From NCBI RefSeq assembly GCF_023856365.1, contig NC_064540.1, forward strand, positions 30,464,974-30,528,973: a DNA stretch of 64,000 bases, read 5' to 3'. The translations under genes and the position numbers were made by a program. A model generated the notes under the pieces. The model searched no databases. It had not been told where the DNA came from and worked only from the letters and a program-made list of their open reading frames with translations. This document shows, piece by piece, positions 34,653 to 47,664 of the stretch; positions within the stretch are counted from its first letter, which is position 1; every line of letters starts with the position of its first letter. Source of the stretch: Brienomyrus brachyistius (lineage: Eukaryota; Chordata; Actinopteri; Osteoglossiformes; Mormyridae).

Positions 34653-35821
34653 TACTGAACAAAAATATAAACGCAACACTCTTGTTTCTGCTCCCATTTT
34701 TCATGAGATGGACTTAAAGACCTACAATTCATTCCAGATACACAATATTACCATTTCTCTCAAACATTTCTCACAAATCAGTCTAAATGTGTGATAGTGA
34801 GCACTTCTGCTTTGCTGAGATAATCCATCCCACCTCACAGGTGTGCCACATCAAGATGCTGATCTGACATCATGGGTAGTGCACAGGTGTACCTTATACT
34901 GCCCACAATAAAAGGCCACCCTGGAATGTGCAGTTTTTTGCTTTATTGGGGGTCTGGGGACTCAGAACCGGTCAGTATCTGGTGTGACCACCATTTGCCT
35001 CATGCAATGCAACACATCTTCTTCGCATAGAGTTTATCAGATTGTCAATTGTGGCCTGTGGAATGTTGGTCCACTCCTCTTCAATGGCTGTGCGAAGTTG
35101 TTGGATATTAGTGGGAACTGGTACACGCTGTCGTATACGCCGGTCAAGCACATCCCAAACATGCTCAACGGGTGACATGTCCGGTGAGTATGCTGGCCAT
35201 GCAAGAACTGGGACATTTTCAGCTTCCAAGAACTGTGTACAGATCCTTGCAACATGGGGCCGTGCATTATCTGTCTGAGTGGCTGGTCTCAGACGATCTT
35301 GGAGGTGAACCTGCTGGATGTGGAGGTCCTGGGCTGGTGTGGTTACACGTGGTCTGCGGTTGTGAGGCCGGTTGGATGTACTGCCATATTCTCTGAAACA
35401 CCTTTGGAGACGGCTTATGGTTGAGAAATGAACATTCAATGCACGAGCAACAGATCTGGTTGACATTCCTGCTGTCAGCATGCCAATTGCACGCTCCCTC
35501 AATGCTTGTGGCATCTGTGGCATTTTGCTGTGAGACAAAACTGCACATTCCAGGGTGGCCTTTTATTGTGGGCAGTATAAGGTACACCTGTGCACTACCC
35601 ATGATGTCAGATCAGCATCTTGATGTGGCACACCTGTGAGGTGGGATGGATTATCTCAGCAAAGCAGAAGTGCTCACTATCACACATTTAGACTGATTTG
35701 TGAGAAATGTTTGAGAGAAATGGTAATATTGTGTATCTGGAATGAATTGTAGATCTTTAAGTCCATCTCATGAAAAATGGGAGCAAAAACAAAAGTGTTG
35801 CGTTTATATTTTTGTTCAGTG
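34653..35821 (-). mobile_element. Tc1/mariner-family transposon, both TIRs, internally deleted transposase
   Basis: Long inverted repeats of ~290 bp (34653-34940 and 35530-35821), starting TACTGAAC / CACTGAAC then AAAAATATAAACGCAACAC, are flanked by TA dinucleotides (34651-34652 and 35822-35823). The minus-strand ORF (35538-34972, 188 aa) keeps the N-terminal paired-like helix-turn-helix region (STRSVARALNVHFSTISRLQ, then RPRVTTPAQ) and the C-terminal DNARPHVAR (second Asp) and SPDMSPVEHVWDVLDRR (Glu). The DDE first-Asp region between RLRPATQT and DNARPH is absent, a deletion of about 150 residues that leaves the frame open. Catalytically dead, but a possible substrate for a related transposase. 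Confidence 0.92.
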
Positions 35822-36272
35822 TACATTGATTTACAGAATCAAATTTAAAAAACAAAGATACACTGATTTTATACAGATTACTAACTTTTGGGGATCACAA
35901 TACAAATCTAAATATTTTAGACAAGTTACTTATCTGCTTATTGAATGGTGGGCGAAAAAAATATCTGTATAGTGTCCATTATCTAAAACCCCGCAATGAC
36001 GTAGTTTGTGTTGTTCTTAAAATAATATTAACTTAAACGGTCAATCTGATTTTCTGGAGGAAAAATAATAGTTTTGATGAATCAACAGCTTGGGAAAATA
36101 GTCGCTAGATTAATTCAAAGAAAAATTGTCTGTAGTTGCACCTCAACAGTATAACCAGTGATAATACTATATAAATAAAATTAAAGTAATGGCACCAGCA
36201 TAGACAGACACAGTAACAGTACAGAATGAGGTAACAGTGGCAGTGTGAGGAAATGTCAGCGTCACTGGCTGG

Positions 36273-36578
36273 TTAACAGCAATGGGGAGGAAACTTGTCT
36301 CTAAATCTGGAAATGCTTGTGCAGATGGATGGATGGAAGGTGAAAAGTGACAGTGCTGGGTGGCTAGAGTCTCTCAAGGTGCTGCTTGCTTTTCTGAGGC
36401 AGCACCTGAAGACGATGCCTTTGACCGCCAGAAGCTGTGTGCCCGAGGAACTGGAAGCTGTTGAAGCCTCTACAGCATCCTCTGCGATGTAGATAGGACT
36501 TTGGGGAGTCATCCGTTTGCGAAAGTCCAGGATCAGCTCCTTGGTTTCTCTAGCGTTGAGGGTGATGTTGTTATACAT
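36273..36578 (-). mobile_element. LINE RT fragment
   Basis: The minus frame reads LNARETKELILDFRKRMTPQ then SPIYIAEDAVEA, the LNxxKTKELIxDFR..P..I.I.G..V post-catalytic block of the LINE class seen at 2920. Later CLRKASSTLRDSSHP matches its KAxxILxDxSHP block. Internally deleted. Confidence 0.7.
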
Positions 36579-36599
36579 GGTGAAGAGCTGGGCCTACAA

Positions 36600-38040
36600 A
36601 TCCCAGCATTCAAGAGGTGAAAATACAGACTTAGAGGGAATTTGGGAAAAGTGAAAAAATCCTCTTTACTCGTGTCTGTATAAATCTCACCAAGCGTAAC
36701 TTTGCAGATTAAAGACTAGCTGAGAGTGTAAATGTAAACGCTGATAAGGAGTCAGGAACAAAGTGCTCATGTAGTGCACACCTGGGTCCAGAGGGCCCTT
36801 GTTCAGATGGAAAACTGAACGGGCATCTTTTGTGCTAAATGACAGCCGGTGCTGCTCAAGATGATGGACACTATGGGGAAATAAAAAAAAAAAGAGTTTT
36901 GAATGAAAAGACACACAAGAGTAACAGTGCAGCCTTGGTCACGTCTCCCCAGCTCATGACTGGACCAGGCTCCACATTGACCCCAAAACTGGCTTTACAC
37001 ACAGGAAACTCACTGAAACTCAACACAACATTGTCCTGATCTTGCCTGGGGAGTTTCACCTGGTTACTGAGATGACCGGCAGCACAGACAGTCTTACCAG
37101 CAACAGATATGCTATTAAGGGGTGCGAAGCGTCTGCTGCCAGCACATGGCTTTATATCTGTCGGCTGCATTTGCGCTGCTCCTCCCTCCTATAAAGAGGA
37201 CAGTTGAACAGCAGTGTGAAGAAAGGGCACAGAAGCAGAAGTCAGTGGAAAAAGCCCCATTACTAACCCTAAGCCCAACTTACTGCAAACAGCCCACTGT
37301 ATTTCATATGTCTGCTTCATATTTTCCATTTAATTGCCATAATCTCTGGCAGTCAGTGACAAAAGTTATTTACCCTTAAACAGTACTGAGATTGAGTAGA
37401 GTGAGGTACTTAAGCGGTATTATGGAAGAATAAAAGCTGAGTCCCATGTCCAGGCGAGATGCGTAGCTGACAGGCTGATGAATGTTTCAAACTCTTACCT
37501 CCACCGTACTGACAGGAACGGCGAGCTGCTGTGGCATCATGGCATTAAACTTCTGTTTCTCCAGGGAAGAAAACAACCAAGACCAACCTTAATAATCCAC
37601 ACACTTTGAAGACTGACATAAATGGTAAATATGAGACGTAAATATCATCCAACACTACCAGGTACTCAGTGAATACTCAGTCATGCAGAAATATAATCTA
37701 AAGTTATAATTATGGGGACACGTGGCCGTCCACTGCAGGTGACAATGTCCTAAACTCTTTCATACTTAAAGAACACATACAGTTATTACTTTGTAAGGAT
37801 GCATAAAACTCCAGTTCAGTAAATTTATGGAATATATACTGCAGCAACTACTTTATAGTCATTTATTAAGTAACTGACTTATTTCTTCCCTGCGGGAACT
37901 TGTAATTATGCTGAAATAAAAATGTAACTTAACAGCGTTAAAAAGAACTCAGGAATCCAGTCCAAAATGCTTTAGTTTGACATGTGATCAAAATTCAAAC
38001 TAAATTTCATAGAGTAAACTAATACATGATAGCATCCATG
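36600..38040. other. No gene recognised
   Basis: A minus-strand frame at 37170-36871 ends in a hydrophobic stretch (ALLLLCVFSF), but there is no signal or domain I can name and no clear splice partners. Confidence 0.4.
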
Positions 38041-38045
38041 CAAAA

Positions 38046-38880
38046 GATCAACGGCAGAACAGGGGCTCTTAAGGCAGACTGCATTAAAAAGGAATTAATC
38101 ATCTCTCTCAATTTAAATTTGGGATAATAATTCTCTTCAGAAGCCTCCATAGAATAGTGCATCCATCCCCTCACTTATGTGTAGAGACGTATCCTAAGGC
38201 TCTGGCAACAACATTCAGGTCAACAGCATCAAAAATTTCACAGCTAGTTTTAAAACTTGTTTTTCACTTTACGTTACAGCAAGTTAGTTAATATTAAATT
38301 ATTGCAACGTGCAGATTAATAGTCAGAAAAGGTTTTTGAAATTTACATAATGATAAATGAGAACTATATTTGATTACTAATTACTGTTGACTAATTTCCT
38401 GTCTGGACTTTTCCCCCTTCATTGTTAAAAGTCATTATATGTCTGGGTGCCAGTCAGTGGAAGCACACAGACACCTGGCCTATTCATTCAGCACCAGCCC
38501 ATCAAGTAGAGAATTCAGCACCACGGACAGTGACCTGTGTTACTATGACATCAGGTCATTGGCTCTAAATATTTTTCTAGAAATAACTAAATGGCTCTAT
38601 TGTAGAAATTTCCAGCCAGAGACTGGGTTCCTATATGAAGAGAATATTATTATTCAGACAAAGAAAATAAACTACAGAAAACTAGCTCTGCATGTCATCT
38701 CCCCTTTACTCCTTAAGCAGGGCACACGCACATCAACAAGTACCAATGCAGCAAATACAGATGAACAATTTCACAGCTTCAGAAGAAGTCAGATTTCTGT
38801 GTAATTCAGAGATTGTCAAAGACTTCTGATAGAACATTTTCTGCACTTGAGTCTAATTTCAAGATAAATTGCACCTGGGT
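38046..38880 (+). repeat. Unclassified interspersed repeat family, copy 2
   Basis: Collinear with 21215-21890 plus 22886-23130, without the 1-kb insertion. It therefore gives the empty-site sequence (ccagagactgggttcctat at 38617) for the insertion in copy 1. Confidence 0.8.
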
Positions 38881-39829
38881 CTATTAAAACAAGGTGATGC
38901 TGCCTGACCTACCAACCAAGGCTGGGGAGGAAACGTAGGAATACAAGGAAAGCAAGGAAGAAAAGCAGCCACCCTATCTCATGGTCACGGACACAAACAT
39001 CAGGGAGTGTTATGAAGAAGACACCACACTTAGGACCATTGGTTTTACGCAGTGAATTACACCAGAGAGAGTTTTTACATTCTAGCTGTGTTATGTAACA
39101 TTCCTCAGCCTTCAGCTTTTTTCCCCACACAATGCTGGACATGCAGGGGTGCCAAACAAAACAGTGGAGCTGCAGTGTAGCCAATTTTTTCTTTCAGTAG
39201 TTTTAAGATGGTTTGTGAGGTTGTGTGTTAGAGATGGCGGTGAGCAACACTGAGGCATCTCAGGGAACCATGTTGCCCATATTAAAAAACATGCACGCAT
39301 GCAACTCAGGCAATCCAGCATTTCTTATTTCAGTTACGTATGACACTGCATGTTGCGGTTTTACATGTTCACTACAAGTCAGTGGTTTTTTCCTTGTATG
39401 ATTATGGCCACATTCACACCAAAAACACACTAGACATACTGTACAAGGCACTCAAGGGAAAAATTCTCAGAACACAAAGTGAATGTATCAACCGAAGAAG
39501 GATTTTTCCTTTTCGGAATATTCATTTTTTTCCATGTGGAACCACTGTCCATGATTCAATTGAGTGCATTCAAAGAATGATACATCAAAACTAATAGTGA
39601 CAAAATATTCATTTAATATGCATTGTACATGAATGTAGGACTTAGATGTTGATGAATTTCTCATCAGTGAAGGGCATATACACTTAAGGGGTATTATGAA
39701 AAAAAAAGTTGAGAACCCAGAAGTAACTATCCGATTAAAGATGTAATCTGGTACATGTGCAGACCAGTGATGGATATGTAAATGATTCAAATTGCAAGGA
39801 GTTGGCATGTTTAATCACCAGACACAGGA
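38881..39829. other. No gene recognised
   Basis: No coding region, element ends or RNA gene could be supported in this stretch. Confidence 0.4.
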
Positions 39830-40490
39830 TGCCTCGTAGTCACATTAGACAGTGTTAACGGCACTTGACGGAGTTTGATAGGGTTGCATTGCGGGTTTAC
39901 ATGAAGCCAGGTGGTCATGTGCTGCAATTGCATGTGGGCCATGCGGATATCACAGTGGCCTGATATTGAAACCAATGGGCACGTGAGGCATCCACACACG
40001 TCGTGAAGTTTCTGGTCATCCAAGACAGACCACGCCAAGGAAGGATCGTCGGATTGTGCTCCAAGCATCACAGATCCCCATGACACCTGCGCCTGATATA
40101 TGGACACAGCTACTGGACTCTCTACAACACCCTATATCATCGTGTCGCGATGACTGGCATCAGCTGGACTACGGGTTCACCGTCCCATGCATAGGCTGCC
40201 GTTCACAATAGCACAGAAACGGTTGCGTTTGGAGTGGTGTAGTCACTGGGAGGCATGGACTGATGGACTGATGACGACTGGCGTCCTACCATGTTCAGCG
40301 ATACATCTCAGTTCTGCAGTACCACAGATGACCGTCATGTGCGTATGGTGGCGCTGCAGGGAGAGGAGCAATCCTGCCAATGCTGTGGAGTGACACACCA
40401 CACTCTGACGGCACAGTGGTACACCAGTGACATCCTAGTAGTATCCGGGCCCAGGGGTGTGCTATACCCTACTGACATGGGACCAGCAGT
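39830..40490 (+). pseudogene. Degenerate Tc1-like transposase remnant
   Basis: Plus-strand frames carry MPRSHIRQCQ-like N-terminal debris, a WHQLDYGFTVP fragment, DDDWRPTMFSDTSQF (the W..V.FSDESRF first-Asp block, degraded), DDRHVRM and LTAQWYTSDIL (the LTAQRYxDxIL block). Multiple frame changes. No TIRs were recognised. Confidence 0.6.
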
Positions 40491-40499
40491 GTGACCATA

Positions 40500-41195
40500 C
40501 CGCCAACTCCGTGGTCCGTTTGATCTGATGATTATAATCATCGCGATACAGTCACATGCCCTTTCATCACATGCAGATTTCATTTTCACAACTTAGTCTG
40601 TTGCCCTTCACTTTTTTGCCACTGAGTTTGTGTTTTGACACTAAGTTGATGGGAATTGATTATTTAAGCGTCATCTAAAGAGCTTATATTAATTGGGTAA
40701 ATTGCATAAGACTCACATGGTATTTTGAAAAGATTCCCATATGCGCTGATTAGCTGGGGTTGATCCAAGCAGCTGTGCACTTTTCTCCTGTAACATAAAA
40801 GTTTGCTTTTAGGACAGAAAACAAGGTTAAGACCATATTATGTAGTTTACATCTATCAAAATAAAACCAAAGTCACTGTTACCAAAAGAGTAACCATGTG
40901 TTATCAAATTTCCTAACATTTTGCTTCATCTTACTTTGGATGCCCATGGTTAGGAGAGAAGCAGAAATCTGCTCAATCATAAGAAAGACTTTTATTGCTA
41001 CAGGGAGTGAGATCTTGTTGCAGGTGACAAGGCAGGATAGAGTGTGTTTAGAAAAATAATGAAGAGGGAATGTGAGTGTGAGCTATCGTGGCATCTGTGT
41101 ATAACCCAATATGGCGGCATCCTTCTGAATGTAAATAACATAGCCGGCTTAATTAGCTTAATCAAGCGTAATTGAACTAAGGAAAATTTAGCAAT
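40500..41195. other. No gene recognised
   Basis: AT-rich sequence; nothing with family resemblance was seen. Confidence 0.35.
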
Positions 41196-41199
41196 ATAC

Positions 41200-42165
41200 T
41201 TTCCCTGCTTGGTGTGATAAATACAGCAGCAGCTGCTGGTGGACGGGCTACAAACAGACATCAAGAAGAAATCCCACCTCACAGCCATTTACTGTACCAA
41301 ACCCCTTAATGTAACTTGTAAAGATGTAGGTATTGGCGTATTCACACATTCATTTGCAGTGTCCACTTCCTGTCCAGTAAATTTGGCAGGACGGAATTTG
41401 AATAACCTATAGGTCTGACTCATGTATGCGGCTGAAGGAGTAAAGATAGAATGGGTGAAGAATCCTGTTATACAGTCCTAGTAGACCGAGAACCACCTGA
41501 TTGCTACTGTAGTTGGAATCAAGGGCTGAGCTGCATGGTGGCCTGGGGGACAATCATGAAAACACAGACCCACTGATATCCTCAAAACCCACAATCAAAA
41601 GGGGAGTCAGGCACGGTGGCCAACCACTTGGCCCGTTAAGCCACATGGTGGCCCGATGAGCAGGCAAACACACTATGGGCTAAGGGGTACAAGACAGAGG
41701 AGAGAATAGGATGGCCAGTGACATGTGAACAGGACAAGGCAGGGATGGATTCTGACATAGGTACCATACTACTTTGTTTAAATATGCCCAAGTGCATAGA
41801 ATGTTTTAGTGCAAGTCTTAGACAATGGTATCTCTGAATGACACCGCAGTCTGACTCTTCCTGAAGGCCCTGAGAAGTTGTTTGTATGCACTTGCTGCCT
41901 TGACACTTGCTGATGTGCGTGTGCTCTGCTTGAGCAGTAAAGGGGAGATCACATGCAGAGATGATTTTCTGTAGCTTCTCAGTCCGAGTAAAAATAAAAT
42001 CTTCTCGTTATATAGGAACCAAGTCTCTGGCTGGAAATTTCTACAACAGAGCCATTTAGTCATTTATAGAAATATACAGAGCCAATGAAGGAACCAGATG
42101 TCACAGCACAGTAACACAGGTCACTGTCCGTGGAACTGAATGAATAGGATAACCGGCCAATGTGT
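41200..42165 (-). repeat. Unclassified interspersed repeat family, copy 3
   Basis: Reverse-complement copy matching 38490-38800 and 22886-23620. It contains about 80 bp (about 41630-41690) absent from copy 1 near 23225. Confidence 0.8.
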
Positions 42166-42169
42166 TTGT

Positions 42170-43019
42170 GTGCTTACACTGATTATATGTCAGGGGGGAA
42201 AATATTTATATCATTGTTGCGATGAACGTCATTCCAGCAAGTGGTTACGTCGTTCACGCAAGTGGTCATGCGGAACCAAAGTTTACTCACCTGTGTGCAC
42301 CCGAGGGGAAGGCATTAACGGACGCACCTGCTCTTTATTTTGGATAAAGTCGGCAAAACGCATTGGTAGCGCGACAAGCAAAGGGTCAAATCTACACCAA
42401 GTGCTTCTGGAACTGTGCTGCGATTGTGTACTGAAAAGTAGACTCTGAACGGACAGCCGGTAAGACCATGAACCATGCGTGTTGGACTTTGTTGCAAATG
42501 TTATTTGTAGCAAGCACTACCTGTTGCGAGTGGGGTTTATTTCTTAATGGGGTGCGCTAATGAGGCATTGAGGCGCTGGTGCTGGCTTGTAACATTATAT
42601 GAGTTGTGGTATTTGACTGTATTAGGAATAAATGGTGTGCTGTAAGTGTCTTAATGACAATATGTGGAATGCTGTTTTATTGATTCAGATGTTTGCATTA
42701 ATGCGGTTTAAAAGGGGGGGTTCTATTTTTAGTTTATCTAAAAGTTAAATATTAAATTGCTAAAAAGAAAAAAAAAAAGTATTAAGGGTGAACTTTCCTT
42801 TTAATAATTCATATGGGCAGAAGTGTTAAACCTATTGTTCGATTGTCTAATTGGTTAGCTTTTCATTGCAATTTATTGCGTTGAGTAACTCATTTATGTG
42901 TTTCCCCAGTGGTTTGATCTTAAACTTTGATGTTTGGAGGAATTTTATTCAGAACAAGTTATGTATAATTGTGTGGAAATTTGAAGCTGAGATTGGTCAT
43001 TTATTGTATATTTTGTGTG

Positions 43020-43067
<48 letters not shown>

Positions 43068-43548
43068 TTTAAAGTAAAATTTTGTGTTTGCTCATAAGAT
43101 AGATTGGTGAAAGTTGGTGTTTTGTGGTTTAAGGTTTTTCACCTGTAAATGCCTGGCTTGAGGAAAGCGAAGATAAAATAAAAAGGGATAAAGAGTCCAA
43201 AAAGAAGGCCTGGTTATTCTGAGTGAAATCCAGTTATATGTTCAGTTTTGGTACATCTCTATCAAGTGAGGGGTAAAGCACAGTAAGAATTGTGATCACT
43301 TGACAATCATTGAGGGGAAAAATGTAAAAATATACACAGTAAGGACAATATAATCGTAATTTAATGTATCCCTTCTGCTCTTTAAAAAGCACAATGTCTG
43401 ACTGACAAATATGTCTATTATTAGCACATTTTAATAATTTAATTAATATTAAGCAGTACACCTATTTCCTGTAATCACTCTGCGTTAAAGCAATTTTTAA
43501 AACTAGCTGTGAACTGGATGCTGTTCTGACTGTTGTTGCCATGGTGCC
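42170..43548. other. No gene recognised; (TA)n at 43025-43064
   Basis: Intergenic AT-rich DNA with a perfect TA microsatellite. No coding sequence could be supported. Confidence 0.45.
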
Positions 43549-45646
43549 TTATTTACTTTCAAATCGCATTGTCCACAACCTGATCAAAGGACCAAACTTT
43601 AAAATCAGTGCAGGGTAGTGTCGCAAGTAGTGATGCTTAGGCTTTAACCTATGTCCTGGAAAGAAAGAAAATCTACAAGCAAGATATTCTTGGATAAGAA
43701 CGTCAAGGTATGCAACCTCTGGCAATAAAATTTTCTGTGCACAAATCAGCTCCACAATGTCTTTTAGCTGAAGGGTCAACTGCCAATCATCATCTGTGGG
43801 CTCTTTCACCTTGTCACACATGATCACAGGAAGAAGTCTTAGAAAATTCCAGTTCTGAACAGCCTGACCATAAAGCTTTACTCCATTGGAGTTTACTGCA
43901 CATGGCTTACTCAACACATCAGAGCCACTGTACTTAAATTTCTTAATGCGTCTATTCAGAATTGAATAAGTGAACCACTTTTTTTGCTTGATGAAGTACT
44001 TCAGGTAAAGGGCTAAATCATAGGAAAGGATACCCTCAAAAATGTCATGGCCTAAACAAGGTGGCAGGCCAGGCATACAAACATCGAAGTAATTCAATGA
44101 ATTAAAACTCAGATATTATACCTTCAACGTTTTGTTGTTCCTCAGACTGTAAAATGCATTTGGATCTGTTTGAAAATCTGTTCGGGTTGTCCGGCAATAC
44201 CTGCAGAAATATTCAGAAAAACTAAAATTTTCTGTAAATCCACCGATATTATGAGACCCCAAATTGTCCCCTGCAATGCACAAAACAGTCCCTTTAACTT
44301 TTTCCTCTGCCACCGTTATTCCATTGTCTTCCAGGTCTTTTAAGTCTGCAATGAGCCTTGAGAAAACTTTGTCATGGCCAAAGTGTTTGAAGTCTTTTTC
44401 CTGACACAGCATTACAAGTGACATGTGGTCTGTACTTGATGAGGTGGTAAATTAGCCAGAGACAAATATACAGCTACTACTTTGTGCTGCTTTTTGCTGA
44501 ACCTAATGGGTTCACCGCCTCAAAAGAATCTTGATACAGAATTAGTTTTAGACATGATGGGTTTTGAGAAAAGAACTCATTGTTTTTATATACCTGACCA
44601 TCACTGACATCACAAAGCACATCAGTGTATGGTACGTATGTACCCTGTGCAGCACAATTCTGCCATAAGTCTGACTCCAGTAAATGTCTCAAAGTGTCTT
44701 TCAATGGAACATAGTAGGCAAACCTCTGTGACCTTGTTTCATCCCTTCCTAAGTACAACTTTACAGGTTCTGTGTATCTAAACATCTGTTTAAAAGCCCT
44801 AGTTCTTGAAAAATTGGTTCTCATTGGTCCTTCATGACTAATGGTGAAAAGGTCAGATTCCTTCACAACATCACATATACTACCAATAACCTCATCTGTT
44901 AATTCAGTTAAGTCACTTTTCAGGAATGCACTTAATTTATTCAAAGTATATGTCTGTCCTAGTTCATGTATGCTTAGCATCTCTTCAATAATATTTTGTA
45001 TAGTTGATGCTGGCAGAAGAAACTGCCCATGTAATTTCAAGTAGAAAAGAGAAATATTTCTAAGAAAAAGGTCACTGAAATTTTCTGTAAGATGGACTTC
45101 ACCTTCATCAGTCTCACTAAATCTCTCTGTAGGGCCTGTAACTAACGGTTCAGTTTCAAGAAACTGAGAAACTGTCTCCTTATAAAGATCTCTTATACTG
45201 TCCACAGAACATTGTCTGTGTTTCCTGGACATGTAGGCTGTAAACGACGATCTCACAGTGAACGTATGGTCGCATCCTGTCACCGGACATGTCACAACAC
45301 GTCCTTCGGCTATATGTTCCTTTAAGTGAGCTGTTAGTGATCTGACATCGCGACATTGGCGCTGGCACATAGACATATTACACGTAAACACCGTAAGGGC
45401 ATTTGTAGTATCAATATATGAATCTGTGTTATGTTTACGGTAAAAATGAGCCTTAAATTCCCCATATGAACGAAACGTATTGTGGCAATCTGTAGCGCCA
45501 CACTTGAACACGCATCGTGGTTCATGACGGTGAAGTTTGACATGTAAAACATGTTCCCTAAGGGTTTGCACTGATGTTCCACAGAAATAACAACTAAACA
45601 TTGTAACTGCGTGAACAAACACGCACTCTATTGCTGTTTTAAACAC
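43549..45646 (-). pseudogene. Frameshifted C2H2-containing multicopy (transposon-like) gene
   Basis: Minus strand, no introns evident. The first ORF (45646-44477, 389 aa) opens with about four C2H2 zinc fingers in residues 15-145; the fourth has lost its first His (AYMSRKH). Then comes a long helical domain. It ends at a stop just after EAVNPLGSAK, where one extra base shifts the frame (HKVVAVYLSLANLPPH continues in the next frame). A second shift restores TDHMSLVMLCQEKDF to NFSFSEYFCRYCRTTR (44410-44190), and a deletion precedes NYFDVCMPGLPPCLGHDIFE, LKPKHHYLRHYPALILKFGP and LWTMRFESK. These blocks form one multicopy fish family; I know of no established function. Likely a decayed mobile-element gene. 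Confidence 0.65.
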
Positions 45647-46132
45647 CTAAATGCTGTTTCACATCCCGCTTGCAAATCTAAGTTTTACATGTGCTGCCAA
45701 GATACGTTCATGCGCCGTCAACACGGTACATGCTACTCGTGTTTAAAACCACACACTGCTTAACACTGCTTAAAACGATTTAATTTAACTTACCAATTTG
45801 CCCAGACACATTTATTTTATTTTATATTCCCACTAGTTTGTAGATTTTTTTTTAAATGTTATGTTTGTTATTGGGTGCTTTCCACTTCATGTACCCACAT
45901 ACAGCGCTGGCTTAAAGCAATACATTCTGGTCCTGACGCAATGCATTGTGGTTAGATTTTTATCGTCCGCTGCATTGTCACCATGTCACGTCGTACAAAA
46001 ACCTCGCGAGAGCAAGACAGATCATCCTGCACCTCTTAAGTGTTATGTAGTTTTGCCTGAAACGCAAAAATAAAACAAAGCAATTAAAGCCGATCAGTGG
46101 CTCAAATTCTGCTGTAGCGATTGAAGAACTTT

Positions 46133-46243
46133 TGTCGGAAGTTGGATTCGAATCCACGCCTTACTTCGGAGAACAGAATACCCCTTACTTTGAAAGGCCA
46201 TTTTCGCTGCGCAGGAGGCTTTAGACCGCTCGGCCATGGGGCA
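46133..46243 (-). tRNA. tRNA-Leu-like pseudogene
   Basis: The minus strand shows ATGGCCGAGCGGTCTAA (Leu-type D arm/A box), and further on GGATTCGAATCC (B box/T loop) preceded by AAGGCGTG as in tRNA-Leu variable/T arms, then TTCCGACA. The 5' acceptor strand does not pair with the 3' strand, the T stem has mismatches, and the distance between boxes is too long unless an intron is assumed. A pseudogene or the head of an unknown SINE is more likely than a working gene. Confidence 0.5.
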
Positions 46244-46244
46244 G

Positions 46245-47660
46245 TTTCCAGTTGAACCCTAAGGAGTAGGTTAAGTCCAGCCTTGGCTTCCAAGCTGACG
46301 TTTTTCTACATATGTGCTTGTGTATCATGGACAGTAAGAGGGGGCAGGCAAGGAGAGAATTTCTCTCTTTGGGGATCAATAGAGTGTTGTTATTATAACG
46401 TCTAAAACATATGATGGTCTGTCGATAAATCAATAACAATATCAATGAAGTCAATGTTTATCTAAAGGAATCAGAATTCAGGAAAAGCCAGGGGCCGGAC
46501 CGAGTGTAGGGGGCGTGGCCAGAGACAGCCTGCTGACTGTTCCAAATCATGGGTGCATGTTACAAGTCCGGAACATATTTTAACTTAGTACTAACTTAGC
46601 ATCATATTTGATCTGATTCGACTGAATATCCCAGGTTTCCATCTCTCATGCATCTGGTGTGACGTGTTTTCAGACTCTCAGGCTGGCGCAAAGAAATCTT
46701 ACGGGAATTGAACGTCTCACTCCGGTCAGCTGACCAAAGTTGGTAACCTTGGTATTGTGTGTAGGAGATTCGGTATAACTATAATTTCGTTCTCCATTTA
46801 CATGCCCGTAGTGTCTTTAACCGGCTGCACAAACTGGATCCGCCTCCATTACGACACAACTTTGCCCTTATTGGCTTAAGAATTTAGTCACATACATGAC
46901 GTATATCTGCTATTTCTCCCGAGAAGCAGGTAAAGCAGTGGTAACTGCTTTGTAGTTAATTTACCTGGTAAAATTAAGTTTAAATAAATGATATAAATAC
47001 TGTAATAGTACTCGTGAGCTTTGTTTATTTGTTATTAGTTATTGTAATGTTGCGCTGCTTTATTTGTTTAATCGTCTAGTCTGTGGAGACATTCAAGTTA
47101 ATCAAATAAGAATTGCACTGTACACTGTACATGACCATAAAAACTTTGTATCCTTGAAATAAATGTTTTTGATCTTTTCCTTGGCAGTTATCTTTTTACA
47201 CAGGGCCTCTATGTACACGATAGTTTTTTTTTTCACGACTAACAGTATGGATCAGGAGTTGGTTATTGTAAAAGAAGTAATGTGCATGCAGGTGATATTT
47301 GTATAGATTTATCCACACCCTTGTAGCAGTGCTGCCATTGCAGTCAGATCTCGCAAACTAGGAGTATTAGTTGTCTTTATTTCTCTTTATTTCTTGACGC
47401 CAACCCTCTCCATTAATCCGGGCTTGGGACTGGCACCTACCTGAGCTGGCTTGCTCCCTTAAGTGGCTGGGTTAGGCTAAACTATATATATATATTTACC
47501 AAGACTACAATAAAACATCTCGAAATGTGTAGTCTAGCAAAACGCAGTTTAAAGAAGGTAGCCTACCTGGCGAAATTGCAAACAAATTAAGGGCGTTAGG
47601 CAGCCTTTAGATCCTACCCATCATGCACTGCAGTTTTTTGCTAATTCCTCAAATGGAAAA
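46245..47660. other. No gene recognised
   Basis: 46340-46390 (tctctctttggggatcaata) resembles the 3' tail of a fish LINE. The rest is unremarkable. Confidence 0.4.
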
Positions 47661-47664
47661 CTGT

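Noticed and set aside
36871..37170. Minus-strand ORF with hydrophobic end, considered as a second immune receptor
   Set aside because: Lacks Ig Cys/Trp/YYC landmarks and any leader or J-like motif.
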